Assembly: GCA_017635875.1 (NCBI GenBank)
Contig: JAGBKP010000207.1
Location: 1-44,790, forward strand
DNA length: 44,790 nucleotides
Source: Selenomonadaceae bacterium
GTDB taxonomy: Bacteria > Bacillota > Negativicutes > Selenomonadales > Selenomonadaceae
Direction: 5' to 3'
A program made the translations under genes and the position numbers. Every line of letters begins with the position of its first letter. The stretch's first letter is position 1. The notes beneath the pieces were generated by a model. It made no database searches and was not told where the DNA came from. It saw only the letters and a list, made by a program, of their open reading frames with translations. Below, one piece after another: positions 16,222-23,303 of this stretch.

Positions 16222-16251
16222 TTTTGATAGAGTTTTTAGGAGTTGATACTT

Positions 16252-16332
16252 ATGTTTACGATTTTAATGGATGTTGTTATAGTCGGTGTCGCTGCAAGCG
16301 TTATGACACTTTTAAACAAAACGGCGAAATAA
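16252..16332 (+). CDS. Micro-ORF 3: hydrophobic peptide, 26 residues
   Basis: Unlike its three neighbours: MFTILMDVVIVGVAAS followed by VMTLLNKTAK. It is a single hydrophobic helix with one Asp (D7) and two C-terminal Lys, long enough to span or lie in a membrane. It has its own TTTTTAGGAGT ribosome site and sits between paralogues 2 and 4. It may be a partner, a membrane anchor or an immunity peptide for the acidic ones, or a type I toxin-like peptide. No family is recognised. Confidence 0.72.
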   Translation: MFTILMDVVIVGVAASVMTLLNKTAK

Positions 16333-16369
16333 TTTTGCTTAAACTTCGTTAAATTTAGGAGTGATTACA

Positions 16370-16456
16370 ATGTTAAATGTATTAAATGATGTAATGGAAA
16401 ATTTCGTAGAACTTTTAGAAAACGCCGCAGGCGAATTTGAATTTTTCAACAAATAA
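16370..16456 (+). CDS. Micro-ORF 4: acidic amphipathic peptide, 28 residues
   Basis: Starts MLNVLNDVMENF and ends GEFEFFNK, so the protein is almost the same as micro-ORF 1. At the DNA level codons 6, 8, 13, 16, 20 and 26 carry silent third-base changes. Ribosome site TTTAGGAGTG. It is the last gene, followed 22 nt later by the terminator. Confidence 0.8.
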   Translation: MLNVLNDVMENFVELLENAAGEFEFFNK

Positions 16457-16476
16457 ATTAAAAACAAACAATAAAA

Positions 16477-16505
16477 AAAGAGGCTGCAACAAGCCTCTTT
16501 TTTTG
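16477..16505 (+). terminator. Terminator of the micro-ORF operon
   Basis: AGAGGCT (16479-16485), loop GCAACA, AGCCTCT (16492-16498), then seven T. The A-run on the left pairs with the T-run and makes it bidirectional. A relic of the polypyrimidine repeat (about 16516-16548) follows before the corC-like stop. Confidence 0.92.
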
Positions 16506-16548
16506 TTGTTATTTTTATTAAAGTTTTCTTTCTCTCTTTTCTTCTTTT

Positions 16549-17829
16549 TTACGCGGCAACTACAGAAATTTTTTTTATTCTCGCTCTATCCATAGCGAGT
16601 ACTTCAAAAGTGAACTTTTCCCACTGTACTTTTTCGCCGCGTTTTGGAATGTAGCCAAAAAGCGCGGTAACAAAACCGCCCATGGTTTGAAAATGCCCTC
16701 TGTCCTCTTTGGGAAGCGTTTCTATTTCAAAATATTCCTTAAATTCGTCTATCGGGCAAAGCCCGTCAAGCGACCATTCCTTTTCGTCTTTTTTAGAAAT
16801 GGAAAACGCTTTTTGCTCCTCGTTCGGTTTATCTTCGCCGATTAGTTTTAAGAGTATGTCGTTTAGCGATATAAAACCGACTACGCCGCCGTATTCGTCG
16901 ATAACGAGCGCTTCGTTCTTCTCTCCGCTTTGAATTTTTTCGATTACGCGAAGAGCTTCCATAGAACGAGGAATTGTCATAGGTTTACGCACAAAATCTT
17001 TTAGATGAACGGTTTCTTTCGCCAAAAGAGAAGAAAGCAAGTCTTTGGCGTATATAAATCCCGCGTTTTCGTCAAGACTCCCAAAACCTGCCGGAAATAC
17101 GAAATCAGGATTTTCTTCGATTTTTTTAAAATTGATTTTATCGCTATCCTCCAAATCAAGCCAAAGCATCTGCGTTCTCGGCGTCATTAAAGAATAAGCA
17201 GTTTGGTCGCCGAGACTAAAAATGCTTTCAACCATATCTTGCTCGGCTTTTTCTATCGTGCCGTCTTCCGTGCCCTGCTCGATTAAATCTTTTACCTCGT
17301 CTTCCGTAACGGTTTCTTCAAAGTCCGCGTTAAATCCGAAAAAGAGAAGTATGTTTTTCGATAAACCGGAAAAAAGATTTATAATAGGTCGCGAAATCAT
17401 CAATAGAATACTCATCACGCGTTGATAGCGTAAGAGATATTTTTCGGGGCGCATCTGCGCTATTTTTTTCGGTAAAAACGCGCCCAAAAGTATCAAAACA
17501 AACGTGGTTCCGCAAATATTTAAAACGAGGGAAATTATATACGAATTAGGCAAAAAAGAGAGTTTTTCCGAAAGATACGGCGCGCTTATTAAACCCGCGA
17601 TAAGCCCCGCCACAATGCCAAGCATCATCATCAAAATTTCAGTCAAAAGCGACGCGTCTTCTTGACTGTCCAAAAGTTTTAAAGCCGCGTTCCTCTCTTT
17701 TTTGTCGGTATGTTTTTCTATAACGCTTTTTTTGGCGTTTATTATCGCGCTTTCAGCTAAAGACAAAAAAGCCGCGAGCGCGGTTATAACCACAGCCGCC
17801 ATTATAAAAAAACTCGGATTTGCGCTCAA
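16549..17829 (-). CDS. CorC/HlyC family membrane protein (DUF21-CBS-CorC_HlyC)
   Basis: A 426-residue protein. An N-terminal DUF21 membrane domain with about four hydrophobic segments (residues 1-190) includes the family stretch ALAAFLSLAESAIINAKKS. A CBS pair (about 205-320) has the SLMTPRTQMLWLDLEDS and VIDEYGGVVGFISLNDIL motifs. The C-terminal CorC_HlyC domain (about 340-426) holds DGLCPIDEFKEYF and TMGGFVTALFGYIPKRGE. Members are linked to Mg2+ or Co2+ efflux or membrane stress. The start is a TTG after GAAGGAAGTG. It is monocistronic as far as can be seen. Confidence 0.9.
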   Translation of the reverse strand: MSANPSFFIMAAVVITALAAFLSLAESAIINAKKSVIEKHTDKKERNAALKLLDSQEDASLLTEILMMMLGIVAGLIAGLISAPYLSEKLSFLPNSYIISLVLNICGTTFVLILLGAFLPKKIAQMRPEKYLLRYQRVMSILLMISRPIINLFSGLSKNILLFFGFNADFEETVTEDEVKDLIEQGTEDGTIEKAEQDMVESIFSLGDQTAYSLMTPRTQMLWLDLEDSDKINFKKIEENPDFVFPAGFGSLDENAGFIYAKDLLSSLLAKETVHLKDFVRKPMTIPRSMEALRVIEKIQSGEKNEALVIDEYGGVVGFISLNDILLKLIGEDKPNEEQKAFSISKKDEKEWSLDGLCPIDEFKEYFEIETLPKEDRGHFQTMGGFVTALFGYIPKRGEKVQWEKFTFEVLAMDRARIKKISVVAA

Positions 17830-17875
17830 AAATTACACTTCCTTCGTAAATATTTTATTTACTTACTTTCTTTTG

Positions 17876-18194
17876 GTAACCTCTAAAAACCCTTCTTTTC
17901 TTTCTTTTTCTTATATACCCAAAGGGCACAGGCGAAAAAGAAAGAAAAGAAGCAAAAGAAAGAAAAAGAATTTTAATATAAAAATATAAAAGTGTAATGT
18001 TTAAATTTAGATTTTAAGCTGATAAAGTTTTCTTTCTCTCTTTTTTCTTTGTTACTTTTTAGAATTTCTTATCGGTTTACCGATTAGAAATTCTTATACT
18101 CTTGAGTGCTTTTTTCTCTCTTTCTTTTTCCCTCCGCAAGGGAGGACAGGCAAAAGAAAGAGAGAAAAAAGAAAGTAAGGTTTTTAAAGATACC
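17876..18194. repeat. Composite triplex-type element with an inserted palindrome (copy 6)
   Basis: Left end GGTAACCTCTAAAAACCCTT. Unit 1 spans 17894-17969, with a loop holding ACCCAAAGGGCACAGG. The spacer includes AAGTGTAATGTTTAAATTTA and AAGCTGATAAAGTT, as in copy 3. Unit 2 ends at about 18187 with a loop CCCTCCGCAAGGGAGGACAGG and the right end AAGGTTTTTAAAGATACC. Left and right ends are imperfect inverted repeats. A 53-nt insert with a palindrome interrupts the pyrimidine arm of unit 2. It fills the 377-nt gap between the BsuPI gene and the corC-like gene. Confidence 0.85.
18061..18094. repeat. Palindrome inserted in repeat copy 6
   Basis: AGAATTTCT and AGAAATTCT, then ATCGGT and ACCGAT, around a TT loop: a 15-bp stem with one T/T mismatch. 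It and the following TATACTCTTGAGTG are absent from the matching place in the other copies. Confidence 0.75.
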
Positions 18195-18206
18195 CTTTTC
18201 TCTTTT

Positions 18207-18785
18207 TTACCAATCGCCGTTACCGTTGGTTATTACAATGCTTCCTCTTATGCCGCTGTTGTTATTATATTTAGTTCTTGTTTTTGTCGGGATTTTTGCT
18301 ATTACTATATTTTTAGTGTCTGCGATTTGCGCCGATATGTAAGTCGGCGTTCCCGCCAACGTTTTCTCTTTTTTTACGTCAAAAGAGCCGCGATGTACTA
18401 CGGTTTCTTTCGCCGGATAAACCTCGTCTTGAATAGCCTCGGTATAAGCAATATCTTGCGACCATTTTTGCAAAATATTTCCTTTTTCGCCTAAAATCGC
18501 AAGCTCGTAATTTTGCCCCGTTTTATGAGTTACCGTATAAGGCGAATCGGTTAAGTTTGTGACTTCAAAAGTGACGACATATTTTCCGTTTTTTACTTCA
18601 ACGATAAGTTCCTGCATTAAAACCCCGTCGGTAAACGCCGCGTAAGACGAGCCGTCTCGAACGGTTTCTTCGCCTCCGCCGCCCGTGCCTATCGGGAAGG
18701 ATATTCCGATCCCCGTGCCGACTCTTGCAAAAGCTACGGTCGGAAGAATAAGCAAAAATAGCGTTATAAACAATTTTTTCCACAT
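18207..18785 (-). CDS. Secreted BsuPI-like (protease-inhibitor fold) domain protein
   Basis: 192 residues. The signal peptide WKKLFITLFLLILPTVAFA ends about residue 20 (cleavage after AFA). The middle (about 60-150) has the pattern of the BsuPI intracellular proteinase inhibitor domain: FEVTNLTDSPYTVTHKTGQNYELAIL, then WSQDIAYTEAIQDEVYPAKETV. This is an Ig-like beta fold found in many exported Firmicutes proteins, and real protease inhibition is not assured. The ATG at 18785 is 6 nt after GGTGAGGTG; its region overlaps the trmD stop, so it is the last gene of the ylxM-to-trmD operon. Confidence 0.72.
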   Translation of the reverse strand: MWKKLFITLFLLILPTVAFARVGTGIGISFPIGTGGGGEETVRDGSSYAAFTDGVLMQELIVEVKNGKYVVTFEVTNLTDSPYTVTHKTGQNYELAILGEKGNILQKWSQDIAYTEAIQDEVYPAKETVVHRGSFDVKKEKTLAGTPTYISAQIADTKNIVIAKIPTKTRTKYNNNSGIRGSIVITNGNGDW

Positions 18786-18790
18786 AATTT

Positions 18791-19516
18791 TCACCTCACC
18801 GATTTCAAAAACTCTAAATCTTCCTTTGACAATTCCGCGTTTTTTAATAAATCGGGACGCAATTTTTTTGTGCGTTTCAAGGCTTCTTTACGCCTAAACT
18901 CGCGAATTTTTGCGTGATCTCCGGAAAACAGCACTTCAGGCACTTTCATATCCCTAAATTCCCTTGGTCTCGTGTATGTGGGATAACCTAAAATTCCCTC
19001 GTAAAACGAATCCGTAATAGGAGACTCTTCAGAGCCTAAAACACCGGGGAGCATTCTTGCGACGGCGTCCGCTATCACCATAGCGGGAAGTTCGCCGCCC
19101 GTTAAAACGTAATCGCCTATTGAAAGCGATTCGTCCGCAAGACTTCGCACTCTTTCGTCAAATCCCTCGTAATGACCGCAAATAAATATTAAGCTGTCGT
19201 ATTTTGAAAGCTCTATCGCCTTTTTCTGCGTAAACTTTTCTCCGCATGGATCCATCAAAAGCGCGCGGGAATTTTTCGCGCCGCTTTGTTCCTTTATGTT
19301 TTCAACCGCCAAAAAGAGCGGCTCCGGCTTTAACACCATACCGCTCCCGCCTCCAAAGGGTATATCGTCCACTTTTTTATGCTTGTCGAAAGCAAAATCG
19401 CGAAAATTCGTAAAATGCACGGACAAAATCCCGGCGTCTATCGCGCGTTTTAATATGCTTGAATTAAAAACGCCTTCGCACATTTCGGGAAAAATCGTAA
19501 CAATATCCATTCTCAT
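18791..19516 (-). CDS. trmD: tRNA (guanine37-N1) methyltransferase
   Basis: 241 residues. It methylates G37 next to the anticodon in tRNAs reading CNN/GGN codons and prevents +1 frameshifting. The SPOUT trefoil-knot motifs are clear: FICGHYEGFDERVRSL, LSIGDYVLTGGELPAM and the C-terminal PEVLFSGDHAKIREFRRKE. It overlaps rimM by 4 nt. The usual neighbour rplS is not present after it. Confidence 0.97.
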   Translation of the reverse strand: MRMDIVTIFPEMCEGVFNSSILKRAIDAGILSVHFTNFRDFAFDKHKKVDDIPFGGGSGMVLKPEPLFLAVENIKEQSGAKNSRALLMDPCGEKFTQKKAIELSKYDSLIFICGHYEGFDERVRSLADESLSIGDYVLTGGELPAMVIADAVARMLPGVLGSEESPITDSFYEGILGYPTYTRPREFRDMKVPEVLFSGDHAKIREFRRKEALKRTKKLRPDLLKNAELSKEDLEFLKSVR

Positions 19517-20034
19517 TTCTCTAGCGTCTCCATTTCGGCTAAATCCACAACCATTCTTTTTCCCGAAACATCTATTTCCTTTACGACTTTTTTCAGCGCG
19601 GGTATTAAAAGCTCTTTTCCGTCCTCGTTTTTCGCTTCATACACATCGTTGCTCCCCGTCTTAAGAACGTTCACGACTTCGCCCAAGCGGTTATTTCTCG
19701 TATCGTACACGTTAAGCCCGATTATGTCGAAGGTATAATATTCGCCTTCCGCGAGCGGCGCGGCGTCTTTTTTATCGACGGTTAAAAGCTTTCCCCGAAG
19801 GAGAGACACCTCCTCCGGGGAATTTATATTTTGGAATTTGATTAAAACGGATTTTGAATCTTCCCTCACGGAATCTACCCTAAAAATCCTATCTCCTACC
19901 GCGATTTCTTCCATACCGAAAAATCTTTCGGGAAAATCCGTAAGCGATATTATTCGCGCTTCCCCTTTTAAGCCGTAAGCCTTACCGATTTTTCCGACGA
20001 TTATCCTATCCTCTGATAGCGATGACTTTGTCAT
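19513..20034 (-). CDS. rimM: 16S rRNA processing protein RimM
   Basis: 173 residues. RimM binds ribosomal protein S19 and helps mature the 30S head. Seen: the N-terminal beta-barrel start IIVGKIGKAYGLKGEARI and the PRC-barrel C-terminal half (YYTFDIIGLNVYDTRNNRLGEV...). Its start lies 29 nt inside the end of ylqD, so translation is probably coupled. Confidence 0.96.
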   Translation of the reverse strand: MTKSSLSEDRIIVGKIGKAYGLKGEARIISLTDFPERFFGMEEIAVGDRIFRVDSVREDSKSVLIKFQNINSPEEVSLLRGKLLTVDKKDAAPLAEGEYYTFDIIGLNVYDTRNNRLGEVVNVLKTGSNDVYEAKNEDGKELLIPALKKVVKEIDVSGKRMVVDLAEMETLEK

Positions 20035-20428
20035 CTTCCACCAACACTTCCATATTCATAACGTCTCTCATATCGTCGCCGATTTTGATTTCTACCTGCC
20101 TATCGAGCGTGCCCTGCTCGATTTCCGCGCCAAGCCCCAGCTTTTCAATCGTAGACTTTTCCTCCAAAGCTCCCGCGCGGTATTCTTCTCTCTTATTTCT
20201 TTCCATCTCAAAATGATTTCGTATCGCCATAAGTTCATTATGACCTTCCGGCGTATTTTCGTCCGGGTTTACTTCTTTTAAGACTCTTTGTTCTTCCAAA
20301 TTCAGTTGCTGTATTTCATACTCCGCCTGCTTTAAATTGTTCGCTAAATTCTCCAAGAGTTTCTTTCTCAAATTTTCCGTGAGTTTCGCCTTAATCGTGA
20401 CAGGCACGGTTACTTTTATCGAATCCAT
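20006..20428 (-). CDS. ylqD: YlqD family protein
   Basis: 140 residues. Function unknown; YlqD-family proteins are encoded between the KH-domain gene and rimM in many Firmicutes. The N-terminus MDSIKVTVPVTIKAKLTENL is followed by a long coiled coil (about 20-60) and a C-terminal beta part ending GDDMRDVMNMEVLVEDDKVIAIRG. A strong TTAGGAGG site precedes the ATG. A polypurine repeat and a terminator lie just upstream, which partly uncouples it from rpsP-khpA. Confidence 0.85.
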   Translation of the reverse strand: MDSIKVTVPVTIKAKLTENLRKKLLENLANNLKQAEYEIQQLNLEEQRVLKEVNPDENTPEGHNELMAIRNHFEMERNKREEYRAGALEEKSTIEKLGLGAEIEQGTLDRQVEIKIGDDMRDVMNMEVLVEDDKVIAIRG

Positions 20429-20463
20429 AAATTTCCTCCTAATTTTATATTAAACGGCATATT

Positions 20464-20553
20464 CCTTCTTTCTTTTCTTTTTCTCTCTTTTTTGAAAAAA
20501 AGAGAGAAAAAGAAAAGAAAGAAGCAAAGAAAAGAAAAAGAGAGAAAAAACTT
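20464..20553. repeat. Triplex-type element, single unit (copy 7)
   Basis: Pyrimidine arm about 20464-20493, loop TTG, purine arm about 20495-20523, linker C, mirror purine arm 20526-20551. This is a single unit like copy 1, placed inside the ribosomal operon between khpA and ylqD. Confidence 0.85.
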
Positions 20554-20599
20554 TAAAAATTTTTTAAGTCACACTATATCGGCTTTGCCTTTTCTAATT

Positions 20600-20640
20600 T
20601 TTTTAAAATAAAAGCAGACCCTCTTTATTCGGGGGTCTGC
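20600..20640 (-). terminator. Intra-operon terminator overlapping the khpA stop
   Basis: On the minus strand GCAGACCC (20640-20633) pairs with GGGTCTGC (20621-20614), followed by TTTTATTTTAAAA. The stem begins in the last khpA codons. It should limit read-through from rpsP-khpA into ylqD-rimM-trmD. Confidence 0.8.
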
Positions 20641-20885
20641 GCAGAAGATTTTTCGTCTAAAATCTCGACGAGTACGCGTTTGTTTTCCTTCATCGACGCG
20701 GCTTTTACGACGGAGCGAATAGCTTTTGCGATTCGTCCGCCTTTACCGATAACTTTTCCCATATCGCTTTCCGCGACTTTTAATGAAACTACTTCAGTTC
20801 CGTCTTCGTTTACTCTTTCTTCCGTCTTTACGGCTTCGACATCGTCCGCCAAAGCCTTTGCGATAGTTTCTACTAATTCTTTCAT
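20625..20885 (-). CDS. khpA: KH-domain RNA-binding protein KhpA (YlqC)
   Basis: 86 residues. A small RNA-binding protein that partners KhpB (Jag) in many Firmicutes. The KH GxxG loop is visible as GKVIGKGGRIAKAIRS, within the pattern VSLKVAESDMGKVIGKGG. It lies 24 nt after rpsP, as usual in this operon. Confidence 0.95.
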   Translation of the reverse strand: MKELVETIAKALADDVEAVKTEERVNEDGTEVVSLKVAESDMGKVIGKGGRIAKAIRSVVKAASMKENKRVLVEILDEKSSAQTPE

Positions 20886-20909
20886 AAGTTCTCCCTACGA
20901 TTTCCTCGA

Positions 20910-21176
20910 TTATTTCTTACTATCTGCAAACTTCTTCATTATACCTTGCTTTTTAAGAATAGAACGCACCGTATCGGTAGGCTGCGCGCCTTTATTCATC
21001 CAGTCCATTACTTTTTCTTCATCGACATTTACGGGCGCGTCTTTCTTAGTCGGGTCATAATTCCCCAAAATTTCAATAAAACGTCCGTCGCGAGGCGCGC
21101 GAGAATCCGCCACCACTATGCGATAAAACGGGTTTTTCTTAGCTCCCATTCTGTTTAAACGTATCTTTACCGCCAT
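20910..21176 (-). CDS. rpsP: Ribosomal protein S16
   Basis: 88 residues. A 30S subunit protein. The start [20 protein letters not shown] is diagnostic, with [22 protein letters not shown] following. The ATG at 21176 sits 4 nt after a near-perfect AAAGGAGGTGAT; the GTG 9 nt upstream overlaps that site and is not the start. A polypurine repeat separates it from ffh. Confidence 0.98.
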   Translation of the reverse strand: MAVKIRLNRMGAKKNPFYRIVVADSRAPRDGRFIEILGNYDPTKKDAPVNVDEEKVMDWMNKGAQPTDTVRSILKKQGIMKKFADSKK

Positions 21177-21206
21177 CTTTATCACCTCCTTTAATGGGGT
21201 TATTTT

Positions 21207-21407
21207 ACTTTTTTCTTTTCTCTCTTTCTTTTGAAAAAGAAAGAGAGAAAAGAAAAAAGTAACAAAAAAGAAAAGAGAGAAAGAAAACTTTATTAAACTC
21301 TATTGATTAGTTTTCTTGCCATTGTTTTTATATTAAAATTCTTTTTCTTTCTTTTGGTACTTTTCTTTCTTTTTCTTATAAGAAAAAGAAAGAAAAGTAC
21401 GGTTTTA
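21207..21407. repeat. Composite triplex-type element, two facing units (copy 8)
   Basis: Unit 1: pyrimidine arm about 21209-21232, purine arm about 21234-21259, linker TAAC, mirror purine arm about 21264-21287. Spacer AACTTTATTAAACTCTATTG then ATTAG. Unit 2 on the other strand about 21340-21400, with GGTAC as linker and GTACGG at the end. It is the best-preserved full copy, located between ffh and rpsP. Confidence 0.87.
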
Positions 21408-21414
21408 AGAATTT

Positions 21415-22770
21415 TTATTTAAAAAACGGCAATTTCATACCTGCAAAGGGGTTAAAACCTTTTTTGCCCGCTTTTTGTTTCATTTTCTTCATCATTTTGC
21501 GCATGTCGGCGAATTGTTTTAGAAGGCGGTTCACGTCTTGCACCCTTGTGCCGCTGCCCGCGGCTATCCGCTTTCTTCTGCTGCCGTTTACTATGCCAAT
21601 GTCCGCGCGTTCTTTTTTGGTCATAGACTTTATTATGGCTTCCATTTGACGCATTTCTTTGCTGTCAAAATCCATATCTTCGGGAAGTTTGTCTTTTATT
21701 TTGCCAAGACCCGGGATCATACCCAAAATGCTCTGCATAGAGCCTAATTTTTTTACTTGCTGAAGTTGATCTAAAAAATCGTCTAACGTAAAATCGTTTT
21801 TCTTGATTTTATCGCCGAGTTTTTTGGCTTCCTCCATATCAAAAGCGGCTTGCGCTTTTTCAACGAGAGAGAGCACATCGCCCATACCCAAAATGCGTGA
21901 CGACATTCTGTCCGGGTGAAAAATTTCAAGCGGCTCGATTTTTTCGCCCATACCCAAGAATTTTATGGGAACGCCGGTTACCGCTTTTATGGAAAGAGCC
22001 GCGCCGCCTCTTGCGTCGCCGTCCATTTTTGTGAGGATTACGCCGTCTAGCCCCAAGGAATCGTTAAAAGCTTTGCCGACGTTCACCGCCTCTTGACCCG
22101 TCATAGCGTCTACCGCAAGAAGTATTTCGTGGGGTTTTACCTCTTTTTTTATATCCTTAAGCTCTTGCATTAACTTTTCGTCTATCTGCAAGCGTCCGGC
22201 GGTGTCTATTATGATAACGTCGTTTGCGTGACTTTTGGAATACGCTATCGAATTTTTCGCTATAGCAACGGGATTTTCGCCGTCAAGGGAAAAAACGGGA
22301 ATATCAAGCTGTTTGCCCAAAACCTGCAGCTGTTTTATTGCGGCGGGACGATAGATGTCTGCCGCGACTAAAAGCGGGTGCTTCCCCTGCTTTTTCAGCG
22401 TGAGCCCAAGTTTTCCCGCGCTTGTAGTCTTACCCGCGCCTTGAAGACCTACAAGCATTATTACGGTAGGAGGCTGCGGACTTATGTTAAGACGGCTCCC
22501 CGCACCACCCATAAGCGCAGTGAGCTCTTCGTCGACTATTCTTATTACGACTTGCGCAGGGGTGAGGGTTTCTAATATTTCTTTGCCGACGGCGCGTTCT
22601 TTTACTTTTGCTATAAAATCTTTGACAACGGCAAAATTGACGTCAGCCTCGAGAAGAGCGAGCCGCACTTCTCGCATAGCTTCGTTTACGTCGTCTTCGG
22701 TGAGTTTGCCGTGATTTTTCAGTTTTTTAAAAGCCGTCTGCAAGCGTTCGGATAAACTCTCAAAAATCAA
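21415..22770 (-). CDS. ffh: Signal recognition particle GTPase (Ffh/SRP54)
   Basis: 451 residues. Binds signal peptides and the 4.5S/6S RNA and delivers ribosomes to FtsY at the membrane. N domain (1-90); G domain with GLQGAGKTTSAGKLG (about 107-121), DTAGRLQ, LTKMDGDARGG and FLGMGEKIEPLE; methionine-rich M domain (about 300-451) including GSRRKRIAAGSGTRVQDVN and MMKKMKQKAGKKG. The start is a TTG that overlaps the ylxM stop (TTGA). Confidence 0.98.
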   Translation of the reverse strand: MIFESLSERLQTAFKKLKNHGKLTEDDVNEAMREVRLALLEADVNFAVVKDFIAKVKERAVGKEILETLTPAQVVIRIVDEELTALMGGAGSRLNISPQPPTVIMLVGLQGAGKTTSAGKLGLTLKKQGKHPLLVAADIYRPAAIKQLQVLGKQLDIPVFSLDGENPVAIAKNSIAYSKSHANDVIIIDTAGRLQIDEKLMQELKDIKKEVKPHEILLAVDAMTGQEAVNVGKAFNDSLGLDGVILTKMDGDARGGAALSIKAVTGVPIKFLGMGEKIEPLEIFHPDRMSSRILGMGDVLSLVEKAQAAFDMEEAKKLGDKIKKNDFTLDDFLDQLQQVKKLGSMQSILGMIPGLGKIKDKLPEDMDFDSKEMRQMEAIIKSMTKKERADIGIVNGSRRKRIAAGSGTRVQDVNRLLKQFADMRKMMKKMKQKAGKKGFNPFAGMKLPFFK

Positions 22771-23105
22771 AGCCTTTCCTCCAATTCGTTTAATTTTTCC
22801 GTTAAAAACATTCTGTCCGTTTCTTTAATATCCATAGAAAAAATTTTTTCTTTGAAGTCCGAAATAATCTTTTCATTTAAAGTTCTGTTTTTTACAAGCG
22901 ATAATTTATCTTCAAAAAATTTCAGCGCGTCCGCGCTTTTTTTTAACGCGTCGTGGGCAGCTTGACGGGAAATATCGAGTTCTTCGCCGATTTCCGCAAG
23001 CGAATAATCCAATAAATAGTGCATATTAACGATTTCTCTCTGACGGTCTTTTAAAAGAGAACCGTACATATCAAAAAGTTTCGCGATGTAAACTCTGTCC
23101 TCCAA
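22767..23105 (-). CDS. ylxM: YlxM, HTH protein of the SRP operon
   Basis: 112 residues with the TTG start at 23105, which lies 6 nt after GGAAGTG. A longer reading frame to 23162 would start upstream of the promoter and is excluded by it. YlxM is a sigma-70 region-4-like helix-turn-helix protein that associates with SRP. Seen: LFDMYGSLLKDRQREIVNMHYLLDYSLAEIGEELDISRQAAHDALKKS. It overlaps ffh. Confidence 0.92.
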   Translation of the reverse strand: MEDRVYIAKLFDMYGSLLKDRQREIVNMHYLLDYSLAEIGEELDISRQAAHDALKKSADALKFFEDKLSLVKNRTLNEKIISDFKEKIFSMDIKETDRMFLTEKLNELEERL

Positions 23106-23129
23106 AACCGTCACTTCCAATCGCAAAGT

Positions 23130-23158
23130 ATTATAACAACGATTGAAAAAGCTGTCAA
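23130..23158 (-). promoter_or_regulatory. Consensus sigma-A promoter of the ylxM-ffh-rpsP operon
   Basis: Minus strand: TTGACA (23158-23153), a 17-nt spacer and TATAAT (23135-23130), a perfect match to the consensus. Transcription would start near 23123, only about 18 nt before the TTG start of ylxM. Confidence 0.9.
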
Positions 23159-23180
23159 GCAAAAAGTTTTACAGGTATGC

Positions 23181-23214
23181 GTCTATGTTAATCACAAAAT
23201 AAAAAAACATAGAC
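23181..23214. promoter_or_regulatory. 9-bp inverted repeat overlapping the pyr -35 (possible operator)
   Basis: GTCTATGTT (23181-23189) and AACATAGAC (23206-23214) are perfect inverted repeats 16 nt apart, and the right arm overlaps the pyr -35. It lies between the divergent ylxM and pyr promoters. No regulator gene is in view. Confidence 0.5.
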
Positions 23215-23238
23215 AGAAAACATTATATATGATAAAAT
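23210..23238 (+). promoter_or_regulatory. Promoter of the pyr operon
   Basis: TAGACA (23210-23215), 17-nt spacer, TAAAAT (23233-23238). It fits transcription beginning near 23245, some 38 nt before the leader ATG. Confidence 0.65.
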
Positions 23239-23282
23239 ACGTTAAAATACGCTTGTATGTTCAATCGCAAGGAGTTTTTGTT

Positions 23283-23303
23283 ATGCATATAGAGTTTTCT
23301 TAA
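23283..23303 (+). CDS. pyr leader peptide, 6 codons
   Basis: ATG CAT ATA GAG TTT TCT TAA encodes MHIEFS. A full AAGGAG site (23269-23274) lies 8 nt upstream, so it is surely translated. The transcript around it is rich in U runs. The stop codon overlaps the base of the attenuator stem, so a ribosome that reaches it would block the stem. This is the logic of enterobacterial pyrBI attenuation, where low UTP slows polymerase and lets the ribosome catch up. Confidence 0.7.
   Translation: MHIEFS

Noticed and set aside
16021-16456. Micro-ORF array as a CRISPR or other repeat-spacer array
   Set aside because: Units are about 87 nt of coding similarity with an unrelated third unit and no short palindromic repeat or unique spacers. 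No CRISPR array was seen anywhere in the window.
18102-18494. Plus-strand frames starting in the repeat and running opposite the BsuPI gene
   Set aside because: They start in the polypyrimidine repeat, encode Phe/Leu/Ser-rich low-complexity sequence and are antisense shadows of a gene with signal peptide and ribosome site.
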